From: Siphonodentalium dalli
Lineage: Eukaryota > Mollusca > Scaphopoda > Gadilida > Siphonodentaliidae
DNA length: 64,000 nucleotides
NCBI GenBank assembly: GCA_032622095.1
Contig: CP136061.1
Location: 10,307,287 to 10,371,286, forward strand
Direction: 5' to 3'
The position numbers were made by a program, and so were the translations under genes. The notes beneath the pieces are model-generated. The model did not search any database, was not told the origin of the DNA, and was given only the letters and a program-made list of their open reading frames with translations. Positions 32,350-44,400 of the stretch are shown here, in pieces (the stretch's first letter is position 1; the number at the start of each line of letters is the position of its first letter).

Positions 32350-35300
32350 CACCATACACTCTACATCGCGCTGGTTAACATTTTATCCAACACAATGTTG
32401 CATATAACACCACGCGAACGTTCGGTAATGTTTTACCCAACACAATGTTGCATATTGCACCACGCGAACGTTGGGTAAATTTTACTCAATGTTGGGCAAT
32501 GTTTATACTCAACGTAGGGTAACAATTTACCCAATATTAATTTCCCTTCTGCGTTGGGCTATTTTTTGTACCCGTAAATTAATATTGGATAAATTGTTAC
32601 ACTGCGTTGTGTAAAAACATTGCCCCGTGTTGGGTAAAATTAACCAAACGTTCGCGTGGTGCTATATATGCACCATCGTGTTGGGTAAAATTTACACAAC
32701 GTTAGCGTGGTGCTATATGCATCATTTTGATGGGTGAAATTTACACAACGTTCGCGTGGTGCTATATGCATCATTGTGTTAGGTAAAATTTACACAACGT
32801 TCGCGTGGTGCTATATGCACCATTGTGTTAGGTAAAATGTACCCAACGTTAGCGTGGTGCTATATGCACCATTGTGATGGGTAAAATGTACACAACGTTA
32901 GCGTGGTGCTATATGCATCATTGTGTTAGGTAAAATTTACACAACGTTCGCGTGGTGCTATATGCACCATTGTGTTAGGTAAAATGTACCCAACGTTAGC
33001 GTGGTGCTATATGCACCATTGTGATGGGTAAAATGTACACAACGTTAGCGTGGTGCTATATGCACCATTGTGATGGGTAAAATTTACCCAACGTTAGCGT
33101 GGTGCTATATGCATCATTTTGATGGGTGAAATTTACACAACGTTCGCGTGGTGCTATATGCATCATTGTGTTGGGTAAAATTTAGACAACGTTCGAGTGG
33201 TTCTATATGCACCATTGTGTTAGGTAAAATTTACCCAACGTTCGCATGGTGCTATATGCACCATTGTGTTAGGTAAAATTTACACAACGTTCGCGTGGTG
33301 CTATATGCATCATTGTGTTGGGTAAAATTTAGACAACGTTAGCGTGGTGCTATATGTACCATTGTGTTGGGTAAAATGTACACAACGTTCGCGTGGTGCT
33401 ATATGCATCATTGTGTTGGGTAAAATGTACACAACGTTGGCGTGGTGCTATATGCACCATTGTGATGGGTAAAATGTACACAACGTTAGCGTGGTGCTAT
33501 ATGCACCATTGTGTTAGGTAAAATGTACCCAACGTTAGCGTGGTGCTATATGCACCATTGTGATGGGTAAAATTTACCCAACGTTAGCGTGGTGCTATAT
33601 ATGCACCATCGTGTTGGGTAAAATTTACACAACGTTAGCGTGGTGCTATATGCACCATTGTGATGGGTAAAATTTACACAACGTTAGCGTGGTGCTATAT
33701 GCACCATTGTGATGGGTAAAATTTACCCAACGTTAGCGTGGTGCTATATATGCACCATCGTGTTGGGTAAAATTTACACAACGTTAGCGTGGTGCTATAT
33801 GCACCATTGTGATGGGTAAAATTTACCCAACGTTAGCGTGGTGCTATATATGCACCATCGTGTTGGGTAAAATTTACACAACGTTAGCGTGGTGCTATAT
33901 GCACCATTGTGATGGGTAAAATTAACCCAACGTTAGCGTGGTGCTATAAATGCACCATTGTGTTAGGTAAAATTTACACAACGTTAGCGTGGTGCTATAT
34001 GCACCATTGTGATGGGTAAAATGTACCCAACGTTAGCGTGGTGCTATAAATGCACCATTGTGTTAGGTAAAATTTACCCAACGTTCGCGTGGTGCTATAT
34101 GCACCATTGTGTTAGGTAAAATTTACCCAACGTTCGCGTGGTGCTATATGCACCATTGTGTTAGGTAAAATTTACCCAACGTTAGCGTGGTGCTATATGC
34201 ACCATTGTGATGGGTAAAATGTACCCAACGTTAGCGTGGTGCTATATGCACCATTGTGATGGGTAAAATTTACCCAACGTTAGCGTGGTGCTATATATGC
34301 ACCATCATGTTGGGTAAAATTTACACAACGTTAGCGTGGTGCTATATGCACCATTGTGATGGGTAAAATTAACCAAACGTTAGCGTGGTGCTATAAATGC
34401 ACCATTGTGTTAGGTAAAATTTACCCAACGTTCGCGTGGTGCTATATGCACCATTGTGTTAGGTAAAATTTACACAACGTTAGCGTGGTGCTATATGCAC
34501 CATTGTGATGGGTAAAATTTACACAACGTTAGCGTGGTGCTATATGCACCATTGTGATGGGTAAAATTTACCCAACGTTAGCGTGGTGCTATATATGCAC
34601 CATCGTGTTGGGTAAAATTTACACAACGTTAGCGTGGTGCTATATGCACCATTGTGATGGGTAAAATTTACCCAACGTTAGCGTGGTGCTATATATGCAC
34701 CATCGTGTTGGGTAAAATTTACACAACGTTAGCGTGGTGCTATATGCACCATTGTGATGGGTAAAATTAACCCAACGTTAGCGTGGTGCTATAAATGCAC
34801 CATTGTGTTAGGTAAAATTTACACAACGTTAGCGTGGTGCTATATGCACCATTGTGATGGGTAAAATGTACCCAACGTTAGCGTGGTGCTATAAATGCAC
34901 CATTGTGTTAGGTAAAATTTACCCAACGTTCGCGTGGTGCTATATGCACCATTGTGTTAGGTAAAATTTACCCAACGTTCGCGTGGTGCTATATGCACCA
35001 TTGTGTTAGGTAAAATTTACCCAACGTTAGCGTGGTGCTATATGCACCATTGTGATGGGTAAAATGTACCCAACGTTAGCGTGGTGCTATATGCACCATT
35101 GTGATGGGTAAAATTTACCCAACGTTAGCGTGGTGCTATATATGCACCATCATGTTGGGTAAAATTTACACAACGTTAGCGTGGTGCTATATACACCATT
35201 GTGATGGGTAAAATTAACCAAACGTTAGCGTGGTGCTATAAATGCACCATTGTGTTAGGTAAAATTTACCCAACGTTCGCGTGGTGCTATATGCACCATT

Positions 35301-36357
35301 GTGTTAGGTAAAATTTACACAACGTTAGCGTGGTGCTATATGCACCATTGTGATAGGTAAAATGTACCCAACGTTAGCGTGGTGCTATAAATGCACCATT
35401 GTGTTAGGTAAAATTTACCCAACGTTCGCGTGGTGCTATATGCACCATTGTGTTAGGTAAAATTTACCCAACGTTCGCGTGGTGCTATATGCACCATTGT
35501 GTTAGGTAAAATTTACCCAACGTTAGCGTGGTGCTATATGCACCATTGTGATGGGTAAAATGTACCCAACGTTAGCGTGGTGCTATATGCACCATTGTGA
35601 TGGGTAAAATTTACCCAACGTTAGCGTGGTGCTATATATGCACCATCATGTTGGGTAAAATTTACACAACGTTAGCGTGGTGCTATATACACCATTGTGA
35701 TGGGTAAAATTAACCAAACGTTAGCGTGGTGCTATAAATGCACCATTGTGTTAGGTAAAATTTACCCAACGTTCGCGTGGTGCTATATGCACCATTGTGT
35801 TAGGTAAAATTTACACAACGTTAGCGTGGTGCTATATGCACCATTGTGATAGGTAAAATGTACCCAACGTTAGCGTGGTGCTATAAATGCACCATTGTGT
35901 TAGGTAAAATTTACCCAACGTTCGCGTGGTGCTATATGCACCATTGTGTTAGGTAAAATTTACCCAACGTTCGCGTGGTGCTATATGCACCATTGTGTTA
36001 GGTAAAATTTACCCAACGTTAGCGTGGTGCTATATGCACCATTGTGATGGGTAAAATGTACCCAAACGTTAGCGTGGTGCTATATGCACCATTGTGATGG
36101 GTAAAATTTACACAACGTTAGCGTGGTGCTATATGCACCATTGTGATGGGTAAAATTTACCCAACGTTAGCGTGGTGCTATATATGCACCATCGTGTTGG
36201 GTAAAATTTACACAACATTAGCGTGGTGCTATATGCACCATTGTGATGGGTAAAATTTTCCCAACGTTAGCGTGGTGCTAGGTGCACCATTGTGATGGGT
36301 AAAATTCACCATTGTGTTAGGTAAAATTTTACTCAACGCCATTTAGAGTGTATGGTG
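32350..36357. mobile_element. 4-kb inverted-repeat element filled with 49-bp satellite
   Basis: Termini CACCATACACTCTA at 32350 and its inverted copy TAGAGTGTATGGTG ending at 36357 bound the block. The left 170 bp carry reverse-oriented units ('aacaccacgcgaacgtt'). A palindromic turn at about 32525-32590 follows, then about 75 units of 49-51 bp in forward orientation ('cgttagcgtggtgctatatg', 'caccattgtgatgggtaaaa', 'tttacccaa'). Each unit holds two dyads: ggtgctatatgcacc and gggtaaaatttaccc. Blocks of about 495 and 845 bp are duplicated. The end sequence and motifs resemble the 879-bp TA-target element at 18217. No TSD is evident. Confidence 0.85.
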
Positions 36358-37296
36358 AAGTTTATCAAACTTTGGTAGGCTGGCCAGAATTTGGTTAAAA
36401 TAGCCAATTGACGAGACAAGAGTTTTAGCAGCATCGGTGGTTATGAATGGCCTGATGTGAGAAATTCTCTCTTAACCAGAAATAGACTCGTGTATTAATT
36501 GTTTATGTACACTTCCATTGACAGAGTATAGTCCAGATGAATGCCCAGACATCTGACGCACGATGATGGCTTTATGTTAGATATGTTATGATATCAAACA
36601 TGCATATATCAGAGAGGTCCGTTAAAGGGGTACATCTTCAATAAATTCCCGGTGATAACAACGATCTAATATCGATAATATGTAGAAAAATAAGTAATTT
36701 GAGTCGAAGATGTATTCTGTAAACGTTCAGGTTAATAGATTATCTTAAAACAAATGTAATAATTCGATATAAATTTTATTTATGGCTGGAATTTCCGAAT
36801 TTCCGTGTACAAGACGTAATCAAAAATAATTCACGGATAGTGGATTGGGCAAAGCGTGGCCCCTTTATCATTTAAAAAATTAAGTTGATAAGGGGCAAAA
36901 CTCAAGCCACTCACTGACTAGTGACTATACAATGACTTAATGAGTATATGAGACTAGTATGCAAATAATATAACATTTATTTGATACATTTGCTTGAAAA
37001 CTGTCCAAAAATTACTCGATAACGACAATTGATATTTTCCCATTCCGGCTAATCTGCCATCCGTAACATTACTTCGTACTCAACACACTTTCAAATAATG
37101 GAAATCTGGTCACCTTATATTCTACAACTCGGGGACTAGAGAAACCAACAACAACATTTGGGTACAGTATCCCTTTAAATGTCAAAGAAACGAGATGGAT
37201 AAAAGCCTTGTTTTCCAGATAAATTCGAGTTGTCGCGCTCAGAACATGTAAACAATACGTTAAACGATCTAAACAATATATCATTTAGCAGACAGA
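36358..37296. other. intronic, no gene recognised
   Basis: AT-rich, no clear repeats or exons on the minus strand. Confidence 0.5.
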
Positions 37297-37746
37297 TTAA
37301 CCCTTTACCCAACAGAACGACCCTGTGGCAATGCATTCTCTTAAATATGTGCGAGTCGACCATAGGTCGCCTCGCACATATAAGAGAATGCATTGGCTTA
37401 ACACATATTAAAAATGATAAAATTGTCAAAGAATGTAGAAAAATATTATAAAAATTGTTAAAAAATGTAAGAAAAAATTATAAAATTGTTAAAGAATGTA
37501 ACAAAAAATGGTAAAAAGTGTTAGGCCAATGCATTCTCTTATGTATGCGAGGCGACCTATGGTCGACTCGCACATATAAGAGAATGCATTGGCACAGGGC
37601 ATAACTGTAACCATCACAATGTGGTCAATGAACCGGTTCCAATGATATCCATATTTGTATGGTGTTATTGAGACAGACCGAAGATATTTTAGGCTGTTGA
37701 AGCTTTATTTGGGCGTTTTTGGCCGTTTTGTTGGGTAAAGGGTTAA
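37297..37746 (+). mobile_element. hairpin MITE, family 2 (copy C, long form)
   Basis: Element 37301-37742 (442 bp), TTAA on both sides, same termini. About 50 bp longer than the others because the 'aaaattgttaaagaatgtaa' spacer motif is repeated. Confidence 0.9.
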
Positions 37747-38132
37747 AGGGTCAGATGATTAATCGAGGACATGTCATATGATTAATCACATTCAGAGGTT
37801 TACGTGAATACCCGGGCTCCACATTTACATGTAGCACATCTTTTGAACGAGTCCGTTATATAGAAGAGCAACAGGGTCTAATAAATATATTTATTATATG
37901 CTTGCCCATGAATTATAAGGTTTTAGCAGTGAGATATAAGTGATATCCCACTCTAGAGTGATATCCCTCTATTGAGTGATATCAGCTTGAAATTCCTGAT
38001 GTGTTTACATTCATTGGGGCCATAGGCAAGTAACTAAAGTATATAATAAACAGAATATTCACACTTTTTCAGTGGATATGGGTTAAATCTCATTCGTGAT
38101 GACAAAACATTTGAATTTCCACTGGTGGCTTA
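37747..38132. other. intronic, small repeats
   Basis: 'cagatgattaatcgaggaca' is partly duplicated near 37752-37792. An 'agtgatatcccnct' motif repeats three times at 37938-37985. Confidence 0.55.
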
Positions 38133-38370
38133 TTGATTCTCTTTTTTCCAGGCTTAAAGTTTGCTGATAAAATATTACTTGCTGTCCCCAAACGTGACAT
38201 TGTTTATTATGGTTGTCGATCTTTTGAATGCTATGGCCTAATCCTTTGGAATTCACCCCCGCTTACAATTAGAAATTCTGCTACTTTGGAATCTTGCAAA
38301 AACAGATGTCACAACGTATCTGTTTAAATCCCATACTGGCAACAACGACGACCAAAGCTAACCACATCTT
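38133..38370 (+). pseudogene. LINE C-terminal fragment (RSF..WNSPP block)
   Basis: Reads LLAVPKRDIVYYGCRSFECY, then LILWNSPPLTIRNSATLESC. This is the block just before the stop in many CR1/L2/Jockey-like elements (YG.RSFSY.GP.LWN.LP..IR...). A frameshift then restores KTDVTTYLFKSHTGN. Nothing else of the element remains nearby. Confidence 0.8.
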
Positions 38371-38394
38371 TCCTGCATTTGTTAACCCATTCAT

Positions 38395-38520
38395 GTCGGG
38401 AGCTGTGCTGGTGCAGAATTAAATATCCTATATGTCAGTGCATTCTCTTATATAAGCGAGTATCCGTGCGGGATACTCACATATATAAGACAATGCATTG
38501 GCACCGGGTATTCGACAACA
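38395..38520. repeat. diverged hairpin copy
   Basis: 'gagctgtgctggtgcagaat' then 'gtgcattctcttatataagc' with loop 'gagtatccgtgcgggatact' and 'cacatatataagacaatgca'. Arms resemble the common hairpin, the loop is different. Confidence 0.7.
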
Positions 38521-39016
38521 AAATGAGGAATATCCAGTTATGGAAGGGTTAATGTTCTGCATTGTTTTATACAAACATAATCAACCCCCGCGTGTCGAAA
38601 ATTTCCAGCTGAATGAATGAATATTATATTATATTATAGTGACATGAATATCTAACATACAACAAACGGTCACATACAGGTAACCCTAAAATAACTTTAC
38701 AATACGCATTGATACTCCCGGCGACCAAGGCCTAAATACAACTTTAAACGTAATACATTAAATATAAATGTAAGTACACAGTGTGATTAACATTTATCTA
38801 AAGTTCTACTAAGTTTGTCTATGTTGGTAATGGCTACACAAATACCTTGCTACCTGGAGCGGATTCATAAACATCTAAATTAAAACATCATTTACCGTAC
38901 TAAGGTTGTGTCAGGTCATGAACTTTCCAACTGTTGAACATTTTGAATTACCCCCCCCCCCCCCCCATATCTACGCCCCGAGGCCGGTCCAATGTTCCAG
39001 AAGGTGACAAGCTCAC
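38521..39016. other. intronic, no gene recognised
   Basis: Contains a run of about 17 C at 38950-38966. Ends at the donor of the next exon. Confidence 0.6.
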
Positions 39017-39092
39017 CTTTAATAGCTGTCTTCAATAGTTCTTCCGTGTGAAATCTTTCAAATTCGTTGTATAATCTGCAATACGTCCATAC
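39017..39092 (-). CDS. RENBP: RENBP exon (VW.YCRLY block)
   Basis: 76-bp exon. Acceptor cctttgtttgtag|GTATGG, donor ATTAAAG|gtgagc. It reads VWTYCRLYNEFERFHTEELL, KTAIK, then G in phase 1, joining with CT of the 32201 exon to give Ala. This matches the vertebrate RENBP segment VWMYCRLYRTFERF followed by the helix leading to G(E/Y)FLL. It starts in phase 0, as required by the exon at 58818. The intron immediately upstream on the minus strand is a minisatellite whose unit includes this acceptor sequence. Confidence 0.9.
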
Positions 39093-39620
39093 CTACAAAC
39101 AAAGGTACATATGAATGCCAAAAACATACAAACAAAGGAAACATGAAAGCCAAAAACCTACCCACAAAGGTAAACATGAATGCCAAAAACCTACAAACAA
39201 AGGTACATATGAATGCCAAAAACATACAAACAAAGGTAAACATGAAAGCCAAAAACCTACACACAAAGGTAAACATGAATGCCCAAAGGTAACAAAGGTA
39301 AACATGAATGCTAAAACCTACACACAAAGGCAAATATGAATGCTAAAACCTACAAACAAAGGCAAATATGAATGCTAAAACCTACAAACAAAGGCAAATA
39401 TGAATGCTAAAACCTACAAACAAAGGCAAATATGAATGCTAAAACTTACAAACAGGCAAATGTGAATGCTAAACCCTACACACAAATGCAAAGATGAATG
39501 TTAAAACATATAAAGGCAAATGTAAATTCTAAATCCTACACACATAGGCAAATGTGAATTCTAAATCCTACACACATAGGCAAATGTAAATTCTAAATCC
39601 TACAAACAAAGCCAAATGTG
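39093..39620 (-). repeat. 30-33-bp minisatellite that repeats the exon's acceptor
   Basis: About 16 units of 'acctacaaacaaaggtaaac' plus 'atgaatgccaaaa', abutting the exon. Read on the gene strand each unit contains 'cctttgtttgtag', the real 3' splice site of the exon at 39092. Units become shorter and more diverged with distance. Confidence 0.92.
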
Positions 39621-39649
39621 AATTTTTATTCAGACATCTTTATATATAG

Positions 39650-40100
39650 AAAAGTAGGATATATATGTCTGTCTGTTCGCGATTTTGCCAGACCCCTGGA
39701 CCGATTTCAACAAGATTCGGCGAGGTGGTGGCAGCCATGCGTGTAGTTTTTAGCGTGTGTTATAATACTACATACCCTTTATGGATCCCCAAACAAAGAA
39801 AACAATGCACTGAGGTCCAGAAACATGCCTATATGAGCGAGGTCAAGGTCATTGGACCCGCCCATATTGTTCCCGGGATTAAAATAGCTTACATACCAAT
39901 TTCGAGTCGGATCGAGTTCCGGAAACATGCCTATATAAACGAGGTCAAGGTCGAGAACACGGTCGCACGTGAAATTGGACCCGCACATATTGTTCCCGGG
40001 ATCAAAGTAGGCCTACATACCAAATTCGAGTCGGATATGTGAGCAGTTTTCGAGTCTATAACACACATACATATATACAGACAGACAGAAGTTCCAATGT
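39650..40100. mobile_element. element with 'tgtctgtctgt' ends and internal duplication
   Basis: Left end 'tatatatgtctgtctgttcg' ... 'ctggaccgatttcaaca', right end 'atatatacagacagacagaa'. The interior has a duplicated segment of about 105-125 bp ('ggaaacatgcctatata' ... 'cccgggat(t/c)aaa' ... 'ttcgagtcgga'). It shares the 'ccctggaccgattt' motif with 8976 and 11281. No coding. Confidence 0.65.
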
Positions 40101-40199
40101 ATATAATAGATTATGTATTGATTTGTATGGTAACATAGATTAAAATTGACCGGAAATCCCGCCACTGTAAAATCTGCTATGGAGTGAATGAAGATATTC

Positions 40200-40448
40200 A
40201 ATAATTCAAGAAGAGTCCCCTCAACTAACTTAAAACGAAGGCTCTTTATAATATAATTAATTTTATGTTTGAACATTGTGAGTAACTTTAAGAAGAAGAA
40301 ACCCGCGCTGTGTATACACTGACATAATCGTGTCGCGATTAATTGGGATATTCATTAAATCTCGAAGATTCCTCATAACCAACTTTAAAAAGAACGGTCT
40401 TATATTTATTACTAGACTTAATTTGATGTATGGACACTGTGAGTAACT
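40200..40448. repeat. diverged leading units of the 156-bp satellite
   Basis: 'tttgaacattgtgagtaact' and 'ctgtgtatacactgacata' blocks at 40265 and 40432 match the array at 41480-45690, separated from it by a LINE fragment and a MITE. Confidence 0.8.
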
Positions 40449-40985
40449 TGGAGAAAGTAGTACTAACATATTTATCAGCTTATTTCATTAAGAACAATAT
40501 ACTATTCCAATACCAATCAGGATTTGTACCAGGACACAGCACCACTTTCCAGCTCCTTGAGATATACCACACACTGTGCCAGACACTCGATGAGAAGTTA
40601 AATACGTCTGCAATTTTCTGCGATATTTCCAAAGCATTTGAGAGAGTGGCACAGGGGGTTGTTATTCAAATTGGAGCTAAACGGAGTTACCCGGAATATT
40701 CACAAATGGATGAACAGTTAACCCCTTCTTATAGATCACAGCGCGTTCAAATAAGAATTACCTTCTCTGACTATGAGATGGTATCGGCAGGTGTTCCACA
40801 ACGACATCGCAACAACTATTCACTCACTCACTCGAATGTATGCATATGATACCTGCTTATTTAGTGCCCACCCGATGATTCTGCGCGCGAACTCTATGAT
40901 GACATTGAAAGGTGAATCGATGGTCAAAACAATGGATGGTAACCTTTAATGCAAAACAAACGCCAGGGGAGAGTTCGGTAAATTG
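40449..40985 (+). pseudogene. LINE reverse transcriptase fragment, catalytic Asp lost
   Basis: RT palm/fingers of a non-LTR element: LEKVVLTYLSAYFIKNNILF, QYQSGFVPGHSTTFQLLEI, then IFCDISKAFERV (motif A) and SAGVPQ (motif B). Further on, across a small deletion and frameshifts, MYAYDTCLFSAH, SARELYDDIER and WMVTFNAKQTP follow. The catalytic (Y/F)ADD box reads YAYD, so the first of the paired aspartates is Tyr. The segment between motif B and YAYD is deleted. Dead on several counts. Confidence 0.88.
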
Positions 40986-41080
40986 TGCTCCGATAACTGT
41001 GCACCCACACCATTATCCATATATTCTGTGTTATGTAAAATATTACATGTATATGTGGGTCACAAGCTAGATGATTCCCG

Positions 41081-41479
41081 TTAACCCTTTACCCAACAGA
41101 AGGGCCCTGTGCCAATGCATTCTCTTATATATGCGAGTCGACCATAGGTCGCCTCGCATATATACGAGAATGCATTGGCTTAACACATTAAAAATTATAA
41201 AATTGTTAAAGAATGTAAGAAAAAATGGTAAAAAGTGTTAAAAAAGATTTTTTTTAGGCCAATGCATTCTCTTATATATGCGAGGCGACCTATGGTCGAC
41301 TCGCATATATAAGAGAATGCATTGGCACAGGGCATAACTGTAACCATCACAATGTGGTCAATGAGCCGGTTCCAATGATATCCATATTTGTATGGTTTTA
41401 TTGAGACAGACCCAAGATAATTTAGGCTGTTGCAGCTTTATTTGGCCGGTTTTGGCCGGTTTGTTGGGTAAAGGGTTAA
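41081..41479 (+). mobile_element. hairpin MITE, family 2 (copy D) in a satellite unit
   Basis: Element 41085-41475, TTAA on both sides. Left flank 'gctagatgattcccg' and right flank 'accaacttaaaacgaacgct' are contiguous as 'cccgTTAAaccaac' in the next satellite units (about 41632 and 41786), giving the uninterrupted target. Confidence 0.93.
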
Positions 41480-44400
41480 ACCAACTTAAAACGAACGCTC
41501 TTTATTGTTTAATATTAGGCTTATTTTTTGTTTGTACATTGAGAGTAACTTTAAGAGAAACGAGCTGTGTATACACTCACATACACGAGCCGCGACGAAT
41601 GACGATCTTCATTATAGCTAGATGATTCCCGTTAAACCAACTTAAAACGAACGCTCTTTATTGTTTAATATTAGGCTTATTTTTTGTTTGTACATTGAGA
41701 GTAACTTTAAGAGAAACGAGCTGTGTATACACTCACATACACGAGCCGCGACGAATGACGATCTTCATTAAAGCTAGATGATTCTCGTTAAACCAACTTA
41801 AAACTAACGCTCTTTATTGTTTATTAATATAATTAATTTTAAGTTTGAACATTGAGAATAATTTTAAGAGAAACGAGCTGTGTATACGCTGAGAGAACAG
41901 AGCCTGGACATATGGAGATAATCATTATAGCTAGACGATTCCCTCAAAAGCAATGTAAAAGAACGCTCTTTATTGTTTATTAATATAATTAATTTTAAAT
42001 TTGAACATTGTGAGTAACTATAAGTGAGAAGAGCTGTGTATACGCTGAGAGAACAGAGCCTGGACATATGTAGATATTCATTATAGCTAGACGATTCCCG
42101 TAAAAGCAACGTAAAAGAACGCTCTTTATTGTTTATTAATATAATTAATTTTAAGTTTGAACATTGTGAGTAACTTTAAGAGAAACGAGTTGTATATACG
42201 CTGACAGAACAGAGCCTGGACATATGTAGATATTCATTATAGCTAGACGATTCCCGTCAAAGCAACATAAAAGAACGCTCTTTATTGTTTATTAATATAA
42301 TTAATTTTAAGTTTGAACATTCTGAGTAACTATAAGTGAGAAGAGTTGTGAATACGCTGACAGAACAGAGCCTGGACATATGTAGATATTCATTATAGCT
42401 AGACGATTCCCGTAAAAGCAACGTAAAAGAACGCTCTTTATTGTTTATTAATATAATTAATTTTAAGTTTGAACATTGTGAGTAACTATAAGTGATAAGA
42501 GCTGTATATACGCTGACAGAACAGAGCCTGGACATATGTAGATATTCATTATAGCTAGACGATTCCCGTAAAAGCAACGTAAAAGAACGCTCTTTATTGT
42601 TTATTAATATAATTAATTTTAAGTTTGAACATTGTGAGTAACCATAAGTGATAAGAGCTGTATATACGCTGACAGAACAGAGCCTGGACATATGTAGATA
42701 TTCATTATAGCTAGACGATTCCCGTAAACGCAACGTAAAAGAACGCTCTTTATTGTTTATTAATATAATTAATTTTAAGTTTGAACATTGTGAGTAACTA
42801 TAAGTGATAAGAGCTGTATATACGCTGACAGAACAGAGCCTGGACATATGTAGATATTCATTATAGCTAGACGATTCCCGTAAAAGCAACGTAAAAGAAC
42901 GCTCTTTATTGTTTATTAATATAATTAATTTTAAGTTTGAACATTGTGAGTAACTATAAGTGATAAGAGCTGTATATACGCTGACAGAACAGAGCCTGTG
43001 CATATGTAGATATTCATTATAGCTAGACGATTCCCGTAAAAGCAACGTAAAAGAACGCTCTTTATTGTTTATTAATATCATTAATTTTAAGTTTGAACAT
43101 TGTGAGTAACTATAAGTGATAAGAGCTTATATACGCTGACAGAACAGAGCCTGGACATATGTAGATATTCATTATAGCTAGACGATTCCCGTAAAAGCAA
43201 CGTAAAAGGACGCTCTTTATTGTTTATTAATATAATTAATTTTAAGTTTGAACATTGTGAGTAACTATACGTGAGAAGATCTGTGTATACATTGAGAGAA
43301 CAGAGCCTGGACATATGGAGATAATCATTATAGCTAGACGATTCCCTCAAAAGCAATGTAAAAGAACGCTCTTTATTGTTTATTAATATAATTAATTTTA
43401 AGATTGAACATTGTGAGTAACTATACGTGAGAAGAGCTGTCTATACGCTGAGAGAACAGAGCCTGGACATATGTAGATATTCATTATAGCTAGACGATTC
43501 CCGTAAAAGCAACGTAAAAGAACGCTCTTTGGTGGTTATTAATATAATTAATTTTAAGTTTGAACATTGTGAGTAACTATACGTGTGAAGAGCTGTATAT
43601 ACGCTGACAGAACAGAGCCTGTACATATGTAGATATTCATTATAGCTAGACGATTCCCGTAAAAGCAACGTAAAATAGCGCTCTTTATTGTTTATTAATA
43701 TAATTAATTATAAGTTTGAACATTGTGAGTAACTTTAAGAGAAACGAGCTGTCTATACACTGAGAGAACAGAGCCTGGACATATGTAGATACTCATTATA
43801 GCAAGACGATTCGCGTAAAAGCAACGTAAAGAACGCTCTTTATTGTTTATTAATATAATTAATTTTAAGTTTGAACATTGTGAGTAACTATACGTATGAA
43901 GAGCTGTATATACGCTGACAGAACAGAGCCTGTACATATGTAGATATTCATTATAGCTAGACGATTCCCGTAAAAGCAACGTAAAATAGCGCTCTTTATT
44001 GTTTATTAATATAATTAATTATAAGTTTGAACATTGTGAGTAACTTTAAGTGAGAAGAGCTGTCTATACGCTGACAGAACAGAGCCTGGACATATGTAGA
44101 TATTCATTATAGCTAGACGATTCCCGTAAAAGCAACGTAAAAGAACGCTCTATGTTGTTTATTAATATAATTAATTTTAAGTTTGAACATTGTGAGTAAC
44201 TTTAAGTGAGAAGAGCTGTATATACGCTGACAGAACAGAGCCTGGGCATATGTAGATATTCATTATAGTTAGACGATTCCAGTAAAAGCAACGTAAAAGA
44301 ACGCTCTTTATTGTTTATTAATATAATTAATTTTAAGTTTGAACATTGTGAGTAACTTTAAGTGAGAAGAGCTGTCTATACGCTGACAGAACAGAGCCTG

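Noticed and set aside
42257-43081. 274-codon minus frame of 52-residue repeats
   Set aside because: Satellite of 156 bp; the frame breaks wherever the unit length shifts.
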